DNA from: Patescibacteria group bacterium
GTDB taxonomy: Bacteria > Patescibacteriota > JACMRA01
Reading direction: 5' to 3'
Assembly (NCBI GenBank): GCA_029935375.1
Contig: JAOZKL010000011.1
Location: 1 to 19,948, forward strand
DNA: 19,948 bases
The notes beneath the pieces are model-generated. The model worked only from the letters and a program-made list of their open reading frames with translations, was not told the origin of the DNA and ran no database searches. Each line of letters begins with the position of its first letter. Position 1 is the stretch's first letter. This document shows positions 1 through 7,645 of this stretch, piece by piece. Made by a program: the position numbers and the translations under genes.

Positions 1-4
1 ATTT

Positions 5-32
5 AACACCATATGAAGTTTTTCACGGTGTT
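5..32. other. Composite hairpin at the left edge
   Basis: AACACC (5-10) pairs with GGTGTT (27-32), and inside it TGAA (14-17) pairs with TTCA (22-25) around a 4-base loop, with a small internal loop between the two stems. No U-run follows on either strand, so it is not a textbook terminator. It could be the 3' end structure of a transcript that begins left of the window. Only the base pairing is seen; its function is unknown. Confidence 0.3.
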
Positions 33-103
33 GCACTTTGAATTACAATGTAGCAGACTACCCTTGACAAAAAACAATTTTAATACCAACATTATTTTTG
101 CAT

Positions 104-177
104 TCGGAGGTCGTCTAACGGTAGGACACCTGGTTTTGGTCCAGGCAATCGGGGTTCGATTCCCTGCCTCCGAACCA
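104..177 (+). tRNA. tRNA-Gln (anticodon UUG), CCA encoded
   Basis: A full cloverleaf can be drawn. The acceptor stem is 104-110 with 167-173, all seven pairs Watson-Crick; A174 is the discriminator and CCA is encoded at 175-177. The anticodon stem is CCTGG (129-133) with CCAGG (141-145), and the loop TTTTGGT places TTG at 136-138, which reads CAA and hence glutamine. The T arm (150-154 with 162-166) holds a TTCGATT loop. A perfect TTGACA lies at 64-69, upstream, but no -10 box is well spaced from it (CATTAT at 90-95 is 20 bases away; TAATAC at 81-86 is too close), so the promoter is uncertain. Confidence 0.97.
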
Positions 178-191
178 CATAAAATAATAAC

Positions 192-211
192 GCCAATTAG
201 GCTGTTTTTTT
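192..211 (+). terminator. Possible weak terminator after tRNA-Gln
   Basis: GCC (192-194) and GGC (200-202) can form a 3-pair stem over a 5-base loop, followed by a run of seven T at 205-211. The stem is very short, so this is a weak candidate. The position between the tRNA and fmt fits, but read-through into fmt is equally possible. Confidence 0.3.
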
Positions 212-228
212 ATTGACTAAAAACATTT

Positions 229-234
229 TATAAT
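229..234 (+). promoter_or_regulatory. TATAAT -10 box of fmt
   Basis: A perfect TATAAT lies 15 bases before the fmt ATG (250). Normal spacing would start the transcript near 241 and leave a leader of about 9 bases. No good -35 hexamer lies 16-18 bases upstream, only the T-run after the tRNA; the nearby TTGACT (213-218) is too close to pair with this box. No Shine-Dalgarno motif precedes the ATG. Confidence 0.5.
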
Positions 235-249
235 AAAGCATTATAAATA

Positions 250-1356
250 ATGACTGACAAACTAAATATCATATTTTTCAGCTCCTCTGACTTTGTACTG
301 CCAATATTAGAAGATATAAAAGATAACGAAGGGGCAATATTTTCCAAAGTGTTGGAAGACCAGCTAAAATATATTAACAACTTTGACTATATACCAGCTA
401 TTGAAGATATTATCAAAAAACAAATAACGAATACGAAATTTAATAAACCAATCAAATTGAAACTAATCGTTACACAACCAGATAGAAAAAACAGACAGAA
501 AATAATATCCAATCCAATAGCTATGTATGCACGGGAGAATAGTATAGAATTATATACTCCAGAAAAAATAAAAACAGAAATTGAAGATTTCAAAAAAATA
601 TCCACAGATGCAGATATTTGTATCACGGCTTCTTTTGGACAGATATTGCCTCAAACAGTATTAAACATTCCAAAATACGGAATAATTAACTGGCACCCAT
701 CAAGACTACCCAAGTATCGCGGAGCAACGCCAATGCAAACAGCTATAGCAAATGGAGATGAAAAAACTGCATTGAGTTGGATAGAAATGACCAAAGGCAT
801 GGATGCGGGTAATATTTTGTTGCAAATGGAGAACTCAATAGAAAAGAAAACTGATATTTTTGAGATGGCCAAACAAATGGGGCAAATCGGTAAAAATACA
901 TGGGCTGTTGCCGTTGCAATACAAATACTTAGAGACTCCAACTCTGAAGAAGACTTTAGTATAAAACAAAAGAAAGAAAACATTACGCTGTGCAAAATGT
1001 TAGAAAAAAAAGATTGTTTAATTGATACAAATCAAATGAATGCGGAACAGGTTTATAATCATTGGAGGGCCTATAAGATGTTCCCAAAAACAGAAATTGA
1101 AAATGATAAATTTGGAAGAATTAAACTAAGGGAGTTGAATGGCTGGATGAATATTGATGAGATTAATGAGTTAAGAATAGAAAATGGCAAAGAAGAAGTG
1201 GATAATAACAACTGGCTGCAAATTAAAGATAAGAAAAAAATAAGAACATTTCTGAAGTGTTATAATAATACATTTATTGAAGTTGAAGAAATTGGATTAG
1301 ATGGTGGCAAAATATTAAAACTTTCTGGAATAGAGATAAACAAAATAACTAATTAA
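250..1356 (+). CDS. fmt: Methionyl-tRNA formyltransferase
   Basis: The enzyme formylates the amino group of Met-tRNA(fMet) from 10-formyl-tetrahydrofolate, making the bacterial initiator tRNA in the cytoplasm. The catalytic segment is clear: N147-W-H149-P-S-R-L-P followed by YRGATP, then D185 in GMDAG. These match the Asn/His/Asp triad of the formyltransferase family. The C-terminal domain (about 245-368) carries the family pattern with IDTNQMNAEQV and an RAYKMFP segment. At 368 residues it is about 50 longer than common Fmt proteins. Most of the excess is an insertion at about 23-66, between the first strand-helix unit and the TQPDR loop. The usual N-terminal GTP.F motif is replaced by SSSDF. 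It lies downstream of tRNA-Gln with its own -10 box, and a terminator follows it. The family assignment is firm; the effect of the insertion is unknown. Confidence 0.95.
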   Translation: MTDKLNIIFFSSSDFVLPILEDIKDNEGAIFSKVLEDQLKYINNFDYIPAIEDIIKKQITNTKFNKPIKLKLIVTQPDRKNRQKIISNPIAMYARENSIELYTPEKIKTEIEDFKKISTDADICITASFGQILPQTVLNIPKYGIINWHPSRLPKYRGATPMQTAIANGDEKTALSWIEMTKGMDAGNILLQMENSIEKKTDIFEMAKQMGQIGKNTWAVAVAIQILRDSNSEEDFSIKQKKENITLCKMLEKKDCLIDTNQMNAEQVYNHWRAYKMFPKTEIENDKFGRIKLRELNGWMNIDEINELRIENGKEEVDNNNWLQIKDKKKIRTFLKCYNNTFIEVEEIGLDGGKILKLSGIEINKITN

Positions 1357-1376
1357 AAAGATATTAAACTAATATC

Positions 1377-1411
1377 AAAAAAAACCACCGAATAAACAGT
1401 GGTAATTTTTT
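1377..1411. terminator. Bidirectional intrinsic terminator
   Basis: ACCAC (1384-1388) pairs with GTGGT (1399-1403) over a 10-base loop. T1406-1411 follows on the + strand. A1377-1384 precedes it and becomes a U-run on the - strand. It therefore suits both fmt and the converging gene ending at 1439. The stem has only five pairs, but the position and both U-runs support the call. Confidence 0.75.
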
Positions 1412-1438
1412 ATGTTTAGATAAAACAAATCTTATATT

Positions 1439-3076
1439 TTATTCAGACTCTTCATAATCAACACCTGAAAAATAATCTTCATAAGATTGATAATCCTCAT
1501 CATTGTAATCTTCGTCATAATATTGATAATCGTAATCATCAATATAAATATTAGCATTATCGTCCTGGAAAGATGTATAGTCTGAGAAAAGCTCTGAAAG
1601 GGTCATAATACCATTCCCAAGTTCACTACCTTCAATATCTTCCATAAATTGTTCAATGGATTTTGTAGATATTGGAACCTCAATTTCAGCAACTTCATCA
1701 TTAGTCCTAATTTCATAAACTTGATAAGACAACATTATACCATCTTTTAAAAAGTCCATTTGATCTCCTTCAGTAAAAGCCTCTTCAGGAAGCATGATTT
1801 TAACTTCTATCTTAATAGAGTCAATCTTATCAGTCTTTTGATTGATATAAGAGTAAAACTTAATATGCTCAATCATATCTTGAGCTTCTTTTTCTATATC
1901 AAATTCTCCTGCAATACCTTCCTTCATTTCATCTTTATCAAAGTCATCTCGAGCCCCCTCAAAAGCTTCTTTAACCATTTCTTTGTAATCACCTTCTGTA
2001 GCCGGAAGTGGGACAATATCGTCATCTCCAGTCATTTTAACCATTGCATCCTGTAGATCACTCAATGTATCATATTTTCCAGAAACAAACTCTTCCAAAA
2101 GATCATCGTTTATTATCTTATCTGCAAGTTCTGGCAAAGTTGCTTCTAAATTTTTACCACCATCTTCTAGGTTTACTTCAAAGACAATCTCACGAGACTT
2201 TGTGCTATATTCTCCATCCGGACCAAAAGAGTAGGTATCAATACCTCCAACCTCTGCATCTTTTATAAGACCACAAAAAGCTTCCATAGCATATTCCCCT
2301 GTATCAGAAGAAATAATCTCATCTAGTGAAATAAGAGAAATCTCCTTAGCCAATGCAGCAAGATCGCTTATACCATCTTTTTGTGTATCTGTAATACTAA
2401 GTTCTTGACCATACCAGTCATTAAATTGTGTGGAATATGACTCCCCATTGCTTGAAACATCAATTTTTGGAATAGAGAAATACGCACCCTCAACAGTTGA
2501 AACCCCCTTTGCTTCCAAATCTAGTGTAATTTTATCAGCAAGATCCAAACCAAAAGATTCGACCAATCCTTTATCTGCTTTTACTGTCATTCCAAGAGCA
2601 ACAGACATTGCCTGTTGTTCCATATCCACTGCCATATCACCTGTCACACGAATAACTGCAGAGTCTTTGTATTCAGAGTTTACAGGACTGATTTGATACA
2701 TATACTTCTGAGATTGAGCATTTACCTCCTCTATTTCTTGAGAAACTAAATTTTCCCATAGATCAGCACAGTTTTCAGGATCTTGAAAATTGACAGCTGC
2801 AAGTTTGTTTGCAAAAGCCTCGTTCTTTGATGTCATTAAATCAGTTTTTAAAGCTGCTTTATGAGCACCAACAGCGTCCAAACCTCTAGATAAAAGAGAT
2901 TGTCCAAAAACTGGGATTATAGATAGTAACAAAACTGCAAGCAACCCCGCAACTGCAACTACAGCTGTTTTTTGCATTTTGTTAACAGCTTTTGGTTTGC
3001 TAGAAACTACCTTATCTTCAACTTTCTTGACTTTTTTATCAGTCTTTTTCTTAACTGTCTTTTCTGCTTTAGTCAT
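1439..3076 (-). CDS. Membrane-anchored protein of unknown function with acidic, tyrosine-rich tail
   Basis: Not recognised. The 545-residue protein starts with a lysine-rich cytoplasmic stretch (about 1-36), has one hydrophobic segment (about 37-56) and then a large, mostly polar domain, so it is probably anchored with the bulk outside the cytoplasm. Residues about 140-230 alternate polar and hydrophobic residues, as in beta-sheet lipoprotein-like folds such as LppX/LolA, but this resemblance is only impressionistic. Just two cysteines are evident. The last 47 residues hold 18 Asp/Glu and 11 Tyr and are probably disordered. The start is preceded by TACAATAATTATAT, a block also found before the TMEM43-family gene, and by TTGACA at 3126-3121; no Shine-Dalgarno motif is seen. 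It is transcribed toward fmt and ends at the shared terminator. Confidence 0.85.
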   Translation of the reverse strand: MTKAEKTVKKKTDKKVKKVEDKVVSSKPKAVNKMQKTAVVAVAGLLAVLLLSIIPVFGQSLLSRGLDAVGAHKAALKTDLMTSKNEAFANKLAAVNFQDPENCADLWENLVSQEIEEVNAQSQKYMYQISPVNSEYKDSAVIRVTGDMAVDMEQQAMSVALGMTVKADKGLVESFGLDLADKITLDLEAKGVSTVEGAYFSIPKIDVSSNGESYSTQFNDWYGQELSITDTQKDGISDLAALAKEISLISLDEIISSDTGEYAMEAFCGLIKDAEVGGIDTYSFGPDGEYSTKSREIVFEVNLEDGGKNLEATLPELADKIINDDLLEEFVSGKYDTLSDLQDAMVKMTGDDDIVPLPATEGDYKEMVKEAFEGARDDFDKDEMKEGIAGEFDIEKEAQDMIEHIKFYSYINQKTDKIDSIKIEVKIMLPEEAFTEGDQMDFLKDGIMLSYQVYEIRTNDEVAEIEVPISTKSIEQFMEDIEGSELGNGIMTLSELFSDYTSFQDDNANIYIDDYDYQYYDEDYNDEDYQSYEDYFSGVDYEESE

Positions 3077-3126
3077 AATATAATTATTGTACTAAATACA
3101 TTAGACTATTTAACAAAAACTGTCAA
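3077..3126 (-). promoter_or_regulatory. Promoter region of the 1439-3076 gene
   Basis: On the minus strand TTGACA (3126-3121) is followed after 17 bases by TAATGT, a poor -10, and further on by TACAAT (3091-3086), a good -10 sequence 29 bases from TTGACA and 9 bases before the ATG. The final TACAATAATTATAT (3091-3078) is identical to the block at 12075-12062. The region begins only 10 bases after the stop codon of the upstream gene, so this is a very compact promoter. Confidence 0.5.
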
Positions 3127-3136
3127 GCAATCCACA

Positions 3137-3811
3137 CTAAAGAGCGCACAAACTCCTAACCTGATTGCATATTAGAGCCGCATATTGAAACTGATTATTA
3201 TTTAAATAACTAGTGTTTATCTGATGCAAGGTGTTCAATATAACCTTAGCTGGTTCTATTTCAGGATGCCGAAGAGCAGTTAAACCAGTGTTCATATAAT
3301 TACTAAACAATGCAGATTGTAAAAAATTCATGAAATAACTTCGCTTTGTTTGTACATCCTTTATTTTACCAAGAATCTTTTCTAGAGAATCAAGAAAATT
3401 ACGGATTATCTGCTCAGAACTGTCATTAATACCAAAAGATACATGGTCAGGACTAAGTAAACTAAGCTGAGAAGGATGGTGAAAATCTAGTAAATTTTGC
3501 AATGGAGGCACATCATCTATAGACACTGCTTTTGGTACATCAGCGCCAAGATAATTTGGCTGTGTTAAAATACTATAGTTCAGTATTTTTTTATCTTTTT
3601 TTTGTAACTGTTTCTTTTCCGCAGCTACTACAGGAGACTGCATATCTGAAATAATCTCAAGCAATATTGAAGAGGTTCCGGTTATCAAAGCATTTTTGAT
3701 CTTAAGGCTCTCAATGGGGTTAAATTTGGTAATATTGGCTAATAAGAAACGCCTATCCTGATCTTGGATAATATCCGTATTTTGTATTAACTGTACCAAT
3801 TCTGCACTCAT
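3137..3811 (-). CDS. Conserved-looking soluble protein of unknown function
   Basis: Not recognised. The 224-residue product has no transmembrane segment or signal peptide. It is predicted mostly helical, with one more loop-rich part (about 85-130, containing several Pro and paired His). The N-terminal half has a regular amphipathic pattern (DRRFLLANITKFNPIESLKI), and the C-terminal half is helix-rich, ending in a QYAALICNQVRSLC segment. Its ATG comes 3 bases after the stop of the LOG-family gene, so the two are almost certainly cotranscribed and possibly translationally coupled. A housekeeping or nucleotide-linked role shared with the LOG protein is conceivable, but nothing in the sequence proves it. 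The stop is TAG. Confidence 0.8.
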   Translation of the reverse strand: MSAELVQLIQNTDIIQDQDRRFLLANITKFNPIESLKIKNALITGTSSILLEIISDMQSPVVAAEKKQLQKKDKKILNYSILTQPNYLGADVPKAVSIDDVPPLQNLLDFHHPSQLSLLSPDHVSFGINDSSEQIIRNFLDSLEKILGKIKDVQTKRSYFMNFLQSALFSNYMNTGLTALRHPEIEPAKVILNTLHQINTSYLNNNQFQYAALICNQVRSLCAL

Positions 3812-3814
3812 AAG

Positions 3815-4462
3815 TTATTTATTTTTCAAAACTCTTTTAATCAATTCCTCTGGAGTATCTACAATCTCCAACATATCTATATGTGACTGATCAATAGTTC
3901 CTCTCACAAGCATCGTATTTCTAAACCAGTCTATCAAGCCTTTCCAAAAATTGCTATTGTATAAATATATAGGAACACTTTTTTTCTTGCCAGTCTTTAT
4001 AAGGGTTGCGAGCTCCATTAGCTCATCTATCGTACCAAATCCACCAGGAGCAACAATAAAAACATCAGAGCTGCGCAGTAAATCTTTACGAACTGAAAAA
4101 TGATCAAAGATAAGACTAAGATCAGCAGGAGACTTAGCCTCCTCACCAGCTATTGTAATATTATAAGCAATTGTATCTAAAATATCGTCATTATCATTAG
4201 CCAAAGCAGCGGACATTATACCAGGGCCTCCACCAGTAACAATTGCCCAACCTTCTTTTCTCAATTCCTCACCTATTTTTACAATATCTTTATAGTCTTG
4301 ATCATCAGCTGGTAATCTAGCGCTTCCATATATTGTAACCTCTTTTATGGAACCTATCTTACTCTTAGCATGGAAACCTTTAATATACTCATCTTCAATA
4401 CTCTTAATATACTGCAACTGATTGTTAGACAAATCGTCTTTTTTTGCTTTGTTTTTTGACAT
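3815..4462 (-). CDS. LOG family protein (TIGR00730-type Rossmann fold)
   Basis: Members of this family (formerly called lysine decarboxylase-like) include cytokinin riboside 5'-monophosphate phosphoribohydrolases, which release free base from nucleoside 5'-monophosphates. Many bacterial members have no proven substrate. Signature elements are an early YGSAR, the loop GGGPGIM, R-K after HFSV, and PGGFGTIDE, the nucleotide-binding and catalytic motif. The length of 215 residues is normal for the short bacterial form. A GTG lies one codon upstream at 4465, but the predicted transcription start near 4464 favours the ATG at 4462. AGGTG directly abuts the ATG, too close for a functional Shine-Dalgarno. 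It leads a two-gene unit with 3137-3811. The family call is firm; the true substrate is not known. Confidence 0.9.
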   Translation of the reverse strand: MSKNKAKKDDLSNNQLQYIKSIEDEYIKGFHAKSKIGSIKEVTIYGSARLPADDQDYKDIVKIGEELRKEGWAIVTGGGPGIMSAALANDNDDILDTIAYNITIAGEEAKSPADLSLIFDHFSVRKDLLRSSDVFIVAPGGFGTIDELMELATLIKTGKKKSVPIYLYNSNFWKGLIDWFRNTMLVRGTIDQSHIDMLEIVDTPEELIKRVLKNK

Positions 4463-4470
4463 CACCTAAT

Positions 4471-4499
4471 AGTGTACCATAATGCATAAAAATTGACAA
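4471..4499 (-). promoter_or_regulatory. Promoter of the LOG-family operon
   Basis: On the minus strand TTGTCA (4499-4494) and TACACT (4476-4471) are separated by exactly 17 bases. The predicted transcription start falls about 2 bases before the ATG at 4462, so the mRNA would be essentially leaderless. Confidence 0.6.
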
Positions 4500-4527
4500 G
4501 ATTGTTTTTACATTATCAAATCTAAAG

Positions 4528-6375
4528 TTATTCCAAAATATTGCGACGATCAACCTCAATTAAACGGATAGCTATTCCCGTACTTGTTATATCAAATCTT
4601 TTTCTAATTTGATTTTCAAGAAAACGAACATATGACCAATGTATAGTAGTTTTATCTCTTAACAATAACTCAAATGTAGGTGGCTCTGACCTGGTATATC
4701 TGAGATCATAAATTATAGGCTTTCTTTTTACTTTTAATTTTTTTGGAGGTTTAAATTTCATAAGCATATCGAATAACTTACGAACATCTGCTTTGTTGAT
4801 ATATTTACGCCGATTTTTGAGAGCTGCGTCTACAGCGGTCCATATACTCTTTATATTGCCAGGGTCTTTTTCTTTTTTCATTTCATCTGATGAATCTTCC
4901 CATTCTTTCGCAGATACCCATACAAACTTTTGAACTTTTAAGAATTGAAATTTAAATCCAAAATCTTTTATAAACTTTGCTCTATCATCTTCATCTTGGA
5001 TAAGATCTGACTTATTGGCAATCACAACCACTCCCTTATGAGCCTCTTTTACAATCCCAGCTACAATCTGATCTTGGTTAGTTAATGATTCTGAAGAATC
5101 TAGCACCAAGCAAACCACATCCGCTTCGTGAGCAGATTGAACAGTTCTGTATGTTGCAAATGTCTCAGCACCAAAAGTTCTCTTGCCTGGTTTTCTGATA
5201 CCAGTAGTATCCATCAATAAATACTTTTTACCTCTTTCTGGCTGCTCTATCAAATAATCATTTACACTAAGCGTTGTACCAGCTGTTTCTGTAACAATCT
5301 GGATATCTTCTCTACACAAAGCATTGAATAGTGAACTTTTTCCAACATTTGGCCTTCCAAGTAAGAGTATTTTTGGTATCTTTGGCTCTCTATCCAAAAA
5401 CCCTCCTTCAATTTTTTCAATTTCAGTAGTATAATTCTTTTCTTCTACAACAGTAACTGCCCACGCCCCTATATTTATAATTTCATCTCTCTGAGCAGGG
5501 TTATCTATAATAACAACGGAGCGAGAAGAGTCTAACCCTTCGTTTCTTATTATCTCTTCAATTTCATGCATGTCAACAATATCATAACAGTCGTAGCCAG
5601 ATTCTAAACTACTCTTTACAAAATCTCTATTTTCCTCCAAAAAGTTTTTACTAAAAAACAAAGTATCAATCCGATTAACCCGAGGATCTTGCATTTCTTT
5701 GATATTAAACATGTTTATACCGTTGCTGTTTCGCTCTCTTGTAACTTGTATAGAGCCATCTTCAGCATAGTTTATCCTTTTCATTTTTCTACCTTTTTTT
5801 TCAACCTCCCTTTGATTCTGAAGAAAAAATTCTGACGGCTTATTACCTTTTTCAAAGCCTAGTTTTTCTAATTGATTGGTTATAGCATCCATCAATCTAT
5901 CTACTCCATACCCAGTTGTTGCACTAAGATTAACAAAATCAGCTGCTCCCAACTGTACATATTCTGAGATTTCTCTATCAAAATTTGGATCATCCACCTT
6001 GTTAATAGCTATTATCAGAGGTTTTCCAGTTTTCCATATTTTCTGCAGTAGTTTCTCTCTAATGGTATCTACATCTTGCTTTCTATCTATGACCCAGACA
6101 AGAACATCTGCCTCAGCTATAGCTCCCCAACTCTTTATCTGAGTTTGTTTTTGTATTTCAGTATCTGGATCTGGAACAAGCCCGCCAGTATCAACAAATT
6201 TGATATAAAATCCATTCCATATATCCTCACCGTAGTTAAGATCTCTAGTTGTATGGGCTTCGTTAGCTGTAATGGCAGTTCTTTTACCACAGATTTTGTT
6301 TAATAAAGTGCTCTTTCCAGAGTTTGGAATACCTATCAAACCAACCAATGGTATGCTCTCATTTTTCTTTGACAT
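4528..6375 (-). CDS. der: Ribosome-biogenesis GTPase Der with large inter-domain insertion
   Basis: Der (EngA) is a tandem GTPase needed for maturation of the 50S subunit. G domain 1 shows GIPNSGKS (15-22), DTGG (62-65), NKVD (125-128) and SAT (151-153). G domain 2 shows GRPNVGKS (340-347), DTTG (389-392), NKSD (454-457) and SAK (488-490). The C-terminal KH-like domain spans about 525-615. At 615 residues it exceeds the usual 430-490 because residues about 176-333 form an extra alpha/beta-looking domain where Der normally has a short linker. The frame extends upstream to 6444, but MSKKNES at 6375 places the first G motif at the normal distance and avoids an out-of-family hydrophobic leader. 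TTGACA lies at 6414-6409, with no clear -10 at ideal spacing. It is transcribed divergently from the PBP operon. Confidence 0.93.
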   Translation of the reverse strand: MSKKNESIPLVGLIGIPNSGKSTLLNKICGKRTAITANEAHTTRDLNYGEDIWNGFYIKFVDTGGLVPDPDTEIQKQTQIKSWGAIAEADVLVWVIDRKQDVDTIREKLLQKIWKTGKPLIIAINKVDDPNFDREISEYVQLGAADFVNLSATTGYGVDRLMDAITNQLEKLGFEKGNKPSEFFLQNQREVEKKGRKMKRINYAEDGSIQVTRERNSNGINMFNIKEMQDPRVNRIDTLFFSKNFLEENRDFVKSSLESGYDCYDIVDMHEIEEIIRNEGLDSSRSVVIIDNPAQRDEIINIGAWAVTVVEEKNYTTEIEKIEGGFLDREPKIPKILLLGRPNVGKSSLFNALCREDIQIVTETAGTTLSVNDYLIEQPERGKKYLLMDTTGIRKPGKRTFGAETFATYRTVQSAHEADVVCLVLDSSESLTNQDQIVAGIVKEAHKGVVVIANKSDLIQDEDDRAKFIKDFGFKFQFLKVQKFVWVSAKEWEDSSDEMKKEKDPGNIKSIWTAVDAALKNRRKYINKADVRKLFDMLMKFKPPKKLKVKRKPIIYDLRYTRSEPPTFELLLRDKTTIHWSYVRFLENQIRKRFDITSTGIAIRLIEVDRRNILE

Positions 6376-6437
6376 AATTTTATAAACAATTACCTTTATT
6401 TTGATAAATGTCAAGCTAGTGACAAAAAATACAAATC

Positions 6438-6466
6438 TTGACAAAAACTGAAGTTTAAGACTTTAT
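6438..6466 (+). promoter_or_regulatory. Candidate promoter of the PBP operon
   Basis: TTGACA (6438-6443) is followed after 17 bases by CTTTAT (6461-6466), a weak -10. A start near 6473 would give a leader of about 25 bases containing AGGT (6487-6490) seven bases before the ATG, the only plausibly spaced Shine-Dalgarno-like motif among the starts examined. Confidence 0.4.
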
Positions 6467-6497
6467 TTTATTTGAATAAAAAAAACAGGTATTAAAT

Positions 6498-7625
6498 ATG
6501 AAAAAATTCAATCCATCAGTAATTTTCAAAAAAGTTAAAGATAAAGTAAATAAGGTTTTCAAAAAAAAGACCAATAATACAATACAAGAACAATTAACTG
6601 GCAAAACAGTTGTAGAGTCACCAAAGCCTAAAGAAGTATATAAAAACAAAACAGGTAAACAAGATCCTCATATCAACATATATGATGATACTAACTTCTT
6701 GAAAGTCGGTAAGTATGAAAATACTATGAGACAATCAATACAAGAAAATAGAAAGAAGAGGATAAATTCTGACATAATAATAACCGGAATCGCTATTGGG
6801 CTGCTGCTTGGAGTTGTTTTATTTTTCTTCCAAGGTGTTCAACCAATGATGCTGGATAAGTATACAACACAAGTTAACGAACAGATAGACAATGTGAGCA
6901 AAAGATATTCTGATCAAGTTAAGGGGCTAGAGAGACTACAAAACAGCCTCGCAACCAATGCGATGTATGATAAATACCTATCTTGTGTAGATAATAACCT
7001 ATACAACTCTATGGAAAGTGACCTACGAATGGTTGAAGTAAACAATGCAATGATTAGCCCAGACCTAAATTATAAAGAATTAGAAAAGTACCAAAATATA
7101 ATACATTTGGATGAAGTGGATCAAATTTATAATAATTTTTACAATGAATATTCTACAAACATAAATGAGATTATAAAAATGCAAAAAGACATTGAACTCC
7201 TCCCTAGATATCTGGAATATAGAAACTCATGGATAGAGACCTGTCAAAACATGAAAGGCGAGGATGGAAATGAAATAGTAGAAAAATGTACAAATCTAGT
7301 AACAAAAACAGAAGAATATGAGAACGGGGAAACAATTGCAGAGTGGGAAGAGGCATTAAAACCTTTCGCTGACAATATCAAAAGACTGTGCACAAAAATC
7401 CCGCCCAAAGATAATGTTGTAAAATATGCAGCTTGGGAACTGGCTTGGATAGATAATTTTAATAAGATTGTAAGCTACCAGATTGATTATGACTCTAATG
7501 TAGAGAAAATGAATATATTACAAGAAGAGATGAAGAGTGGATCAAAGAAAGTAAAGTTAGATATAAACAAAATATACAATCTCAAAACTGAATTCAAAAA
7601 TATATGGTACATACTAGATTTATAA
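6498..7625 (+). CDS. Single-pass membrane protein, probable partner of the downstream PBP
   Basis: Not recognised by family. The 375-residue protein has a basic cytoplasmic N-terminus (1-90), one strong membrane helix (about 91-112) and a long extracytoplasmic region rich in charged helical sequence, with coiled-coil character early on (about 120-160). Four cysteines lie outside the membrane (in SCVDNN, ETCQNM, EKCTNL and RLCTKI), enough for two disulfides. It is the first gene of an operon; the next ATG, for a class B PBP, comes 20 bases after its stop. The topology (short inside, one helix, coiled coil outside) and the position before a PBP recall FtsL/DivIC-type divisome proteins, but it is about three times their length. 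A role as a PBP-associated cell-wall factor is inference from context only. Confidence 0.85.
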   Translation: MKKFNPSVIFKKVKDKVNKVFKKKTNNTIQEQLTGKTVVESPKPKEVYKNKTGKQDPHINIYDDTNFLKVGKYENTMRQSIQENRKKRINSDIIITGIAIGLLLGVVLFFFQGVQPMMLDKYTTQVNEQIDNVSKRYSDQVKGLERLQNSLATNAMYDKYLSCVDNNLYNSMESDLRMVEVNNAMISPDLNYKELEKYQNIIHLDEVDQIYNNFYNEYSTNINEIIKMQKDIELLPRYLEYRNSWIETCQNMKGEDGNEIVEKCTNLVTKTEEYENGETIAEWEEALKPFADNIKRLCTKIPPKDNVVKYAAWELAWIDNFNKIVSYQIDYDSNVEKMNILQEEMKSGSKKVKLDINKIYNLKTEFKNIWYILDL

Positions 7626-7645
7626 AACTATAAAAAGAATTATGT

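Noticed and set aside
13..216. 67-codon open frame at the left edge
   Set aside because: It runs straight through tRNA-Gln in the sense direction and has no domain-like content.
1760..2696. Open frames on the + strand opposite the 1439-3076 gene
   Set aside because: They are antisense shadows of a long gene with a consistent coding frame and have no recognisable protein features.
4463..4465. GTG start one codon before the LOG-family ATG
   Set aside because: The predicted transcription start is near 4464, after the first base of this GTG; the ATG at 4462 is the better choice, though the difference is one residue.
6376..6444. Upstream extension of Der (in-frame ATG at 6444)
   Set aside because: The extra 23 residues are hydrophobic and unlike Der N-termini, and would overlap the probable promoter (TTGACA at 6414-6409). 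The ATG at 6375 fits the family.
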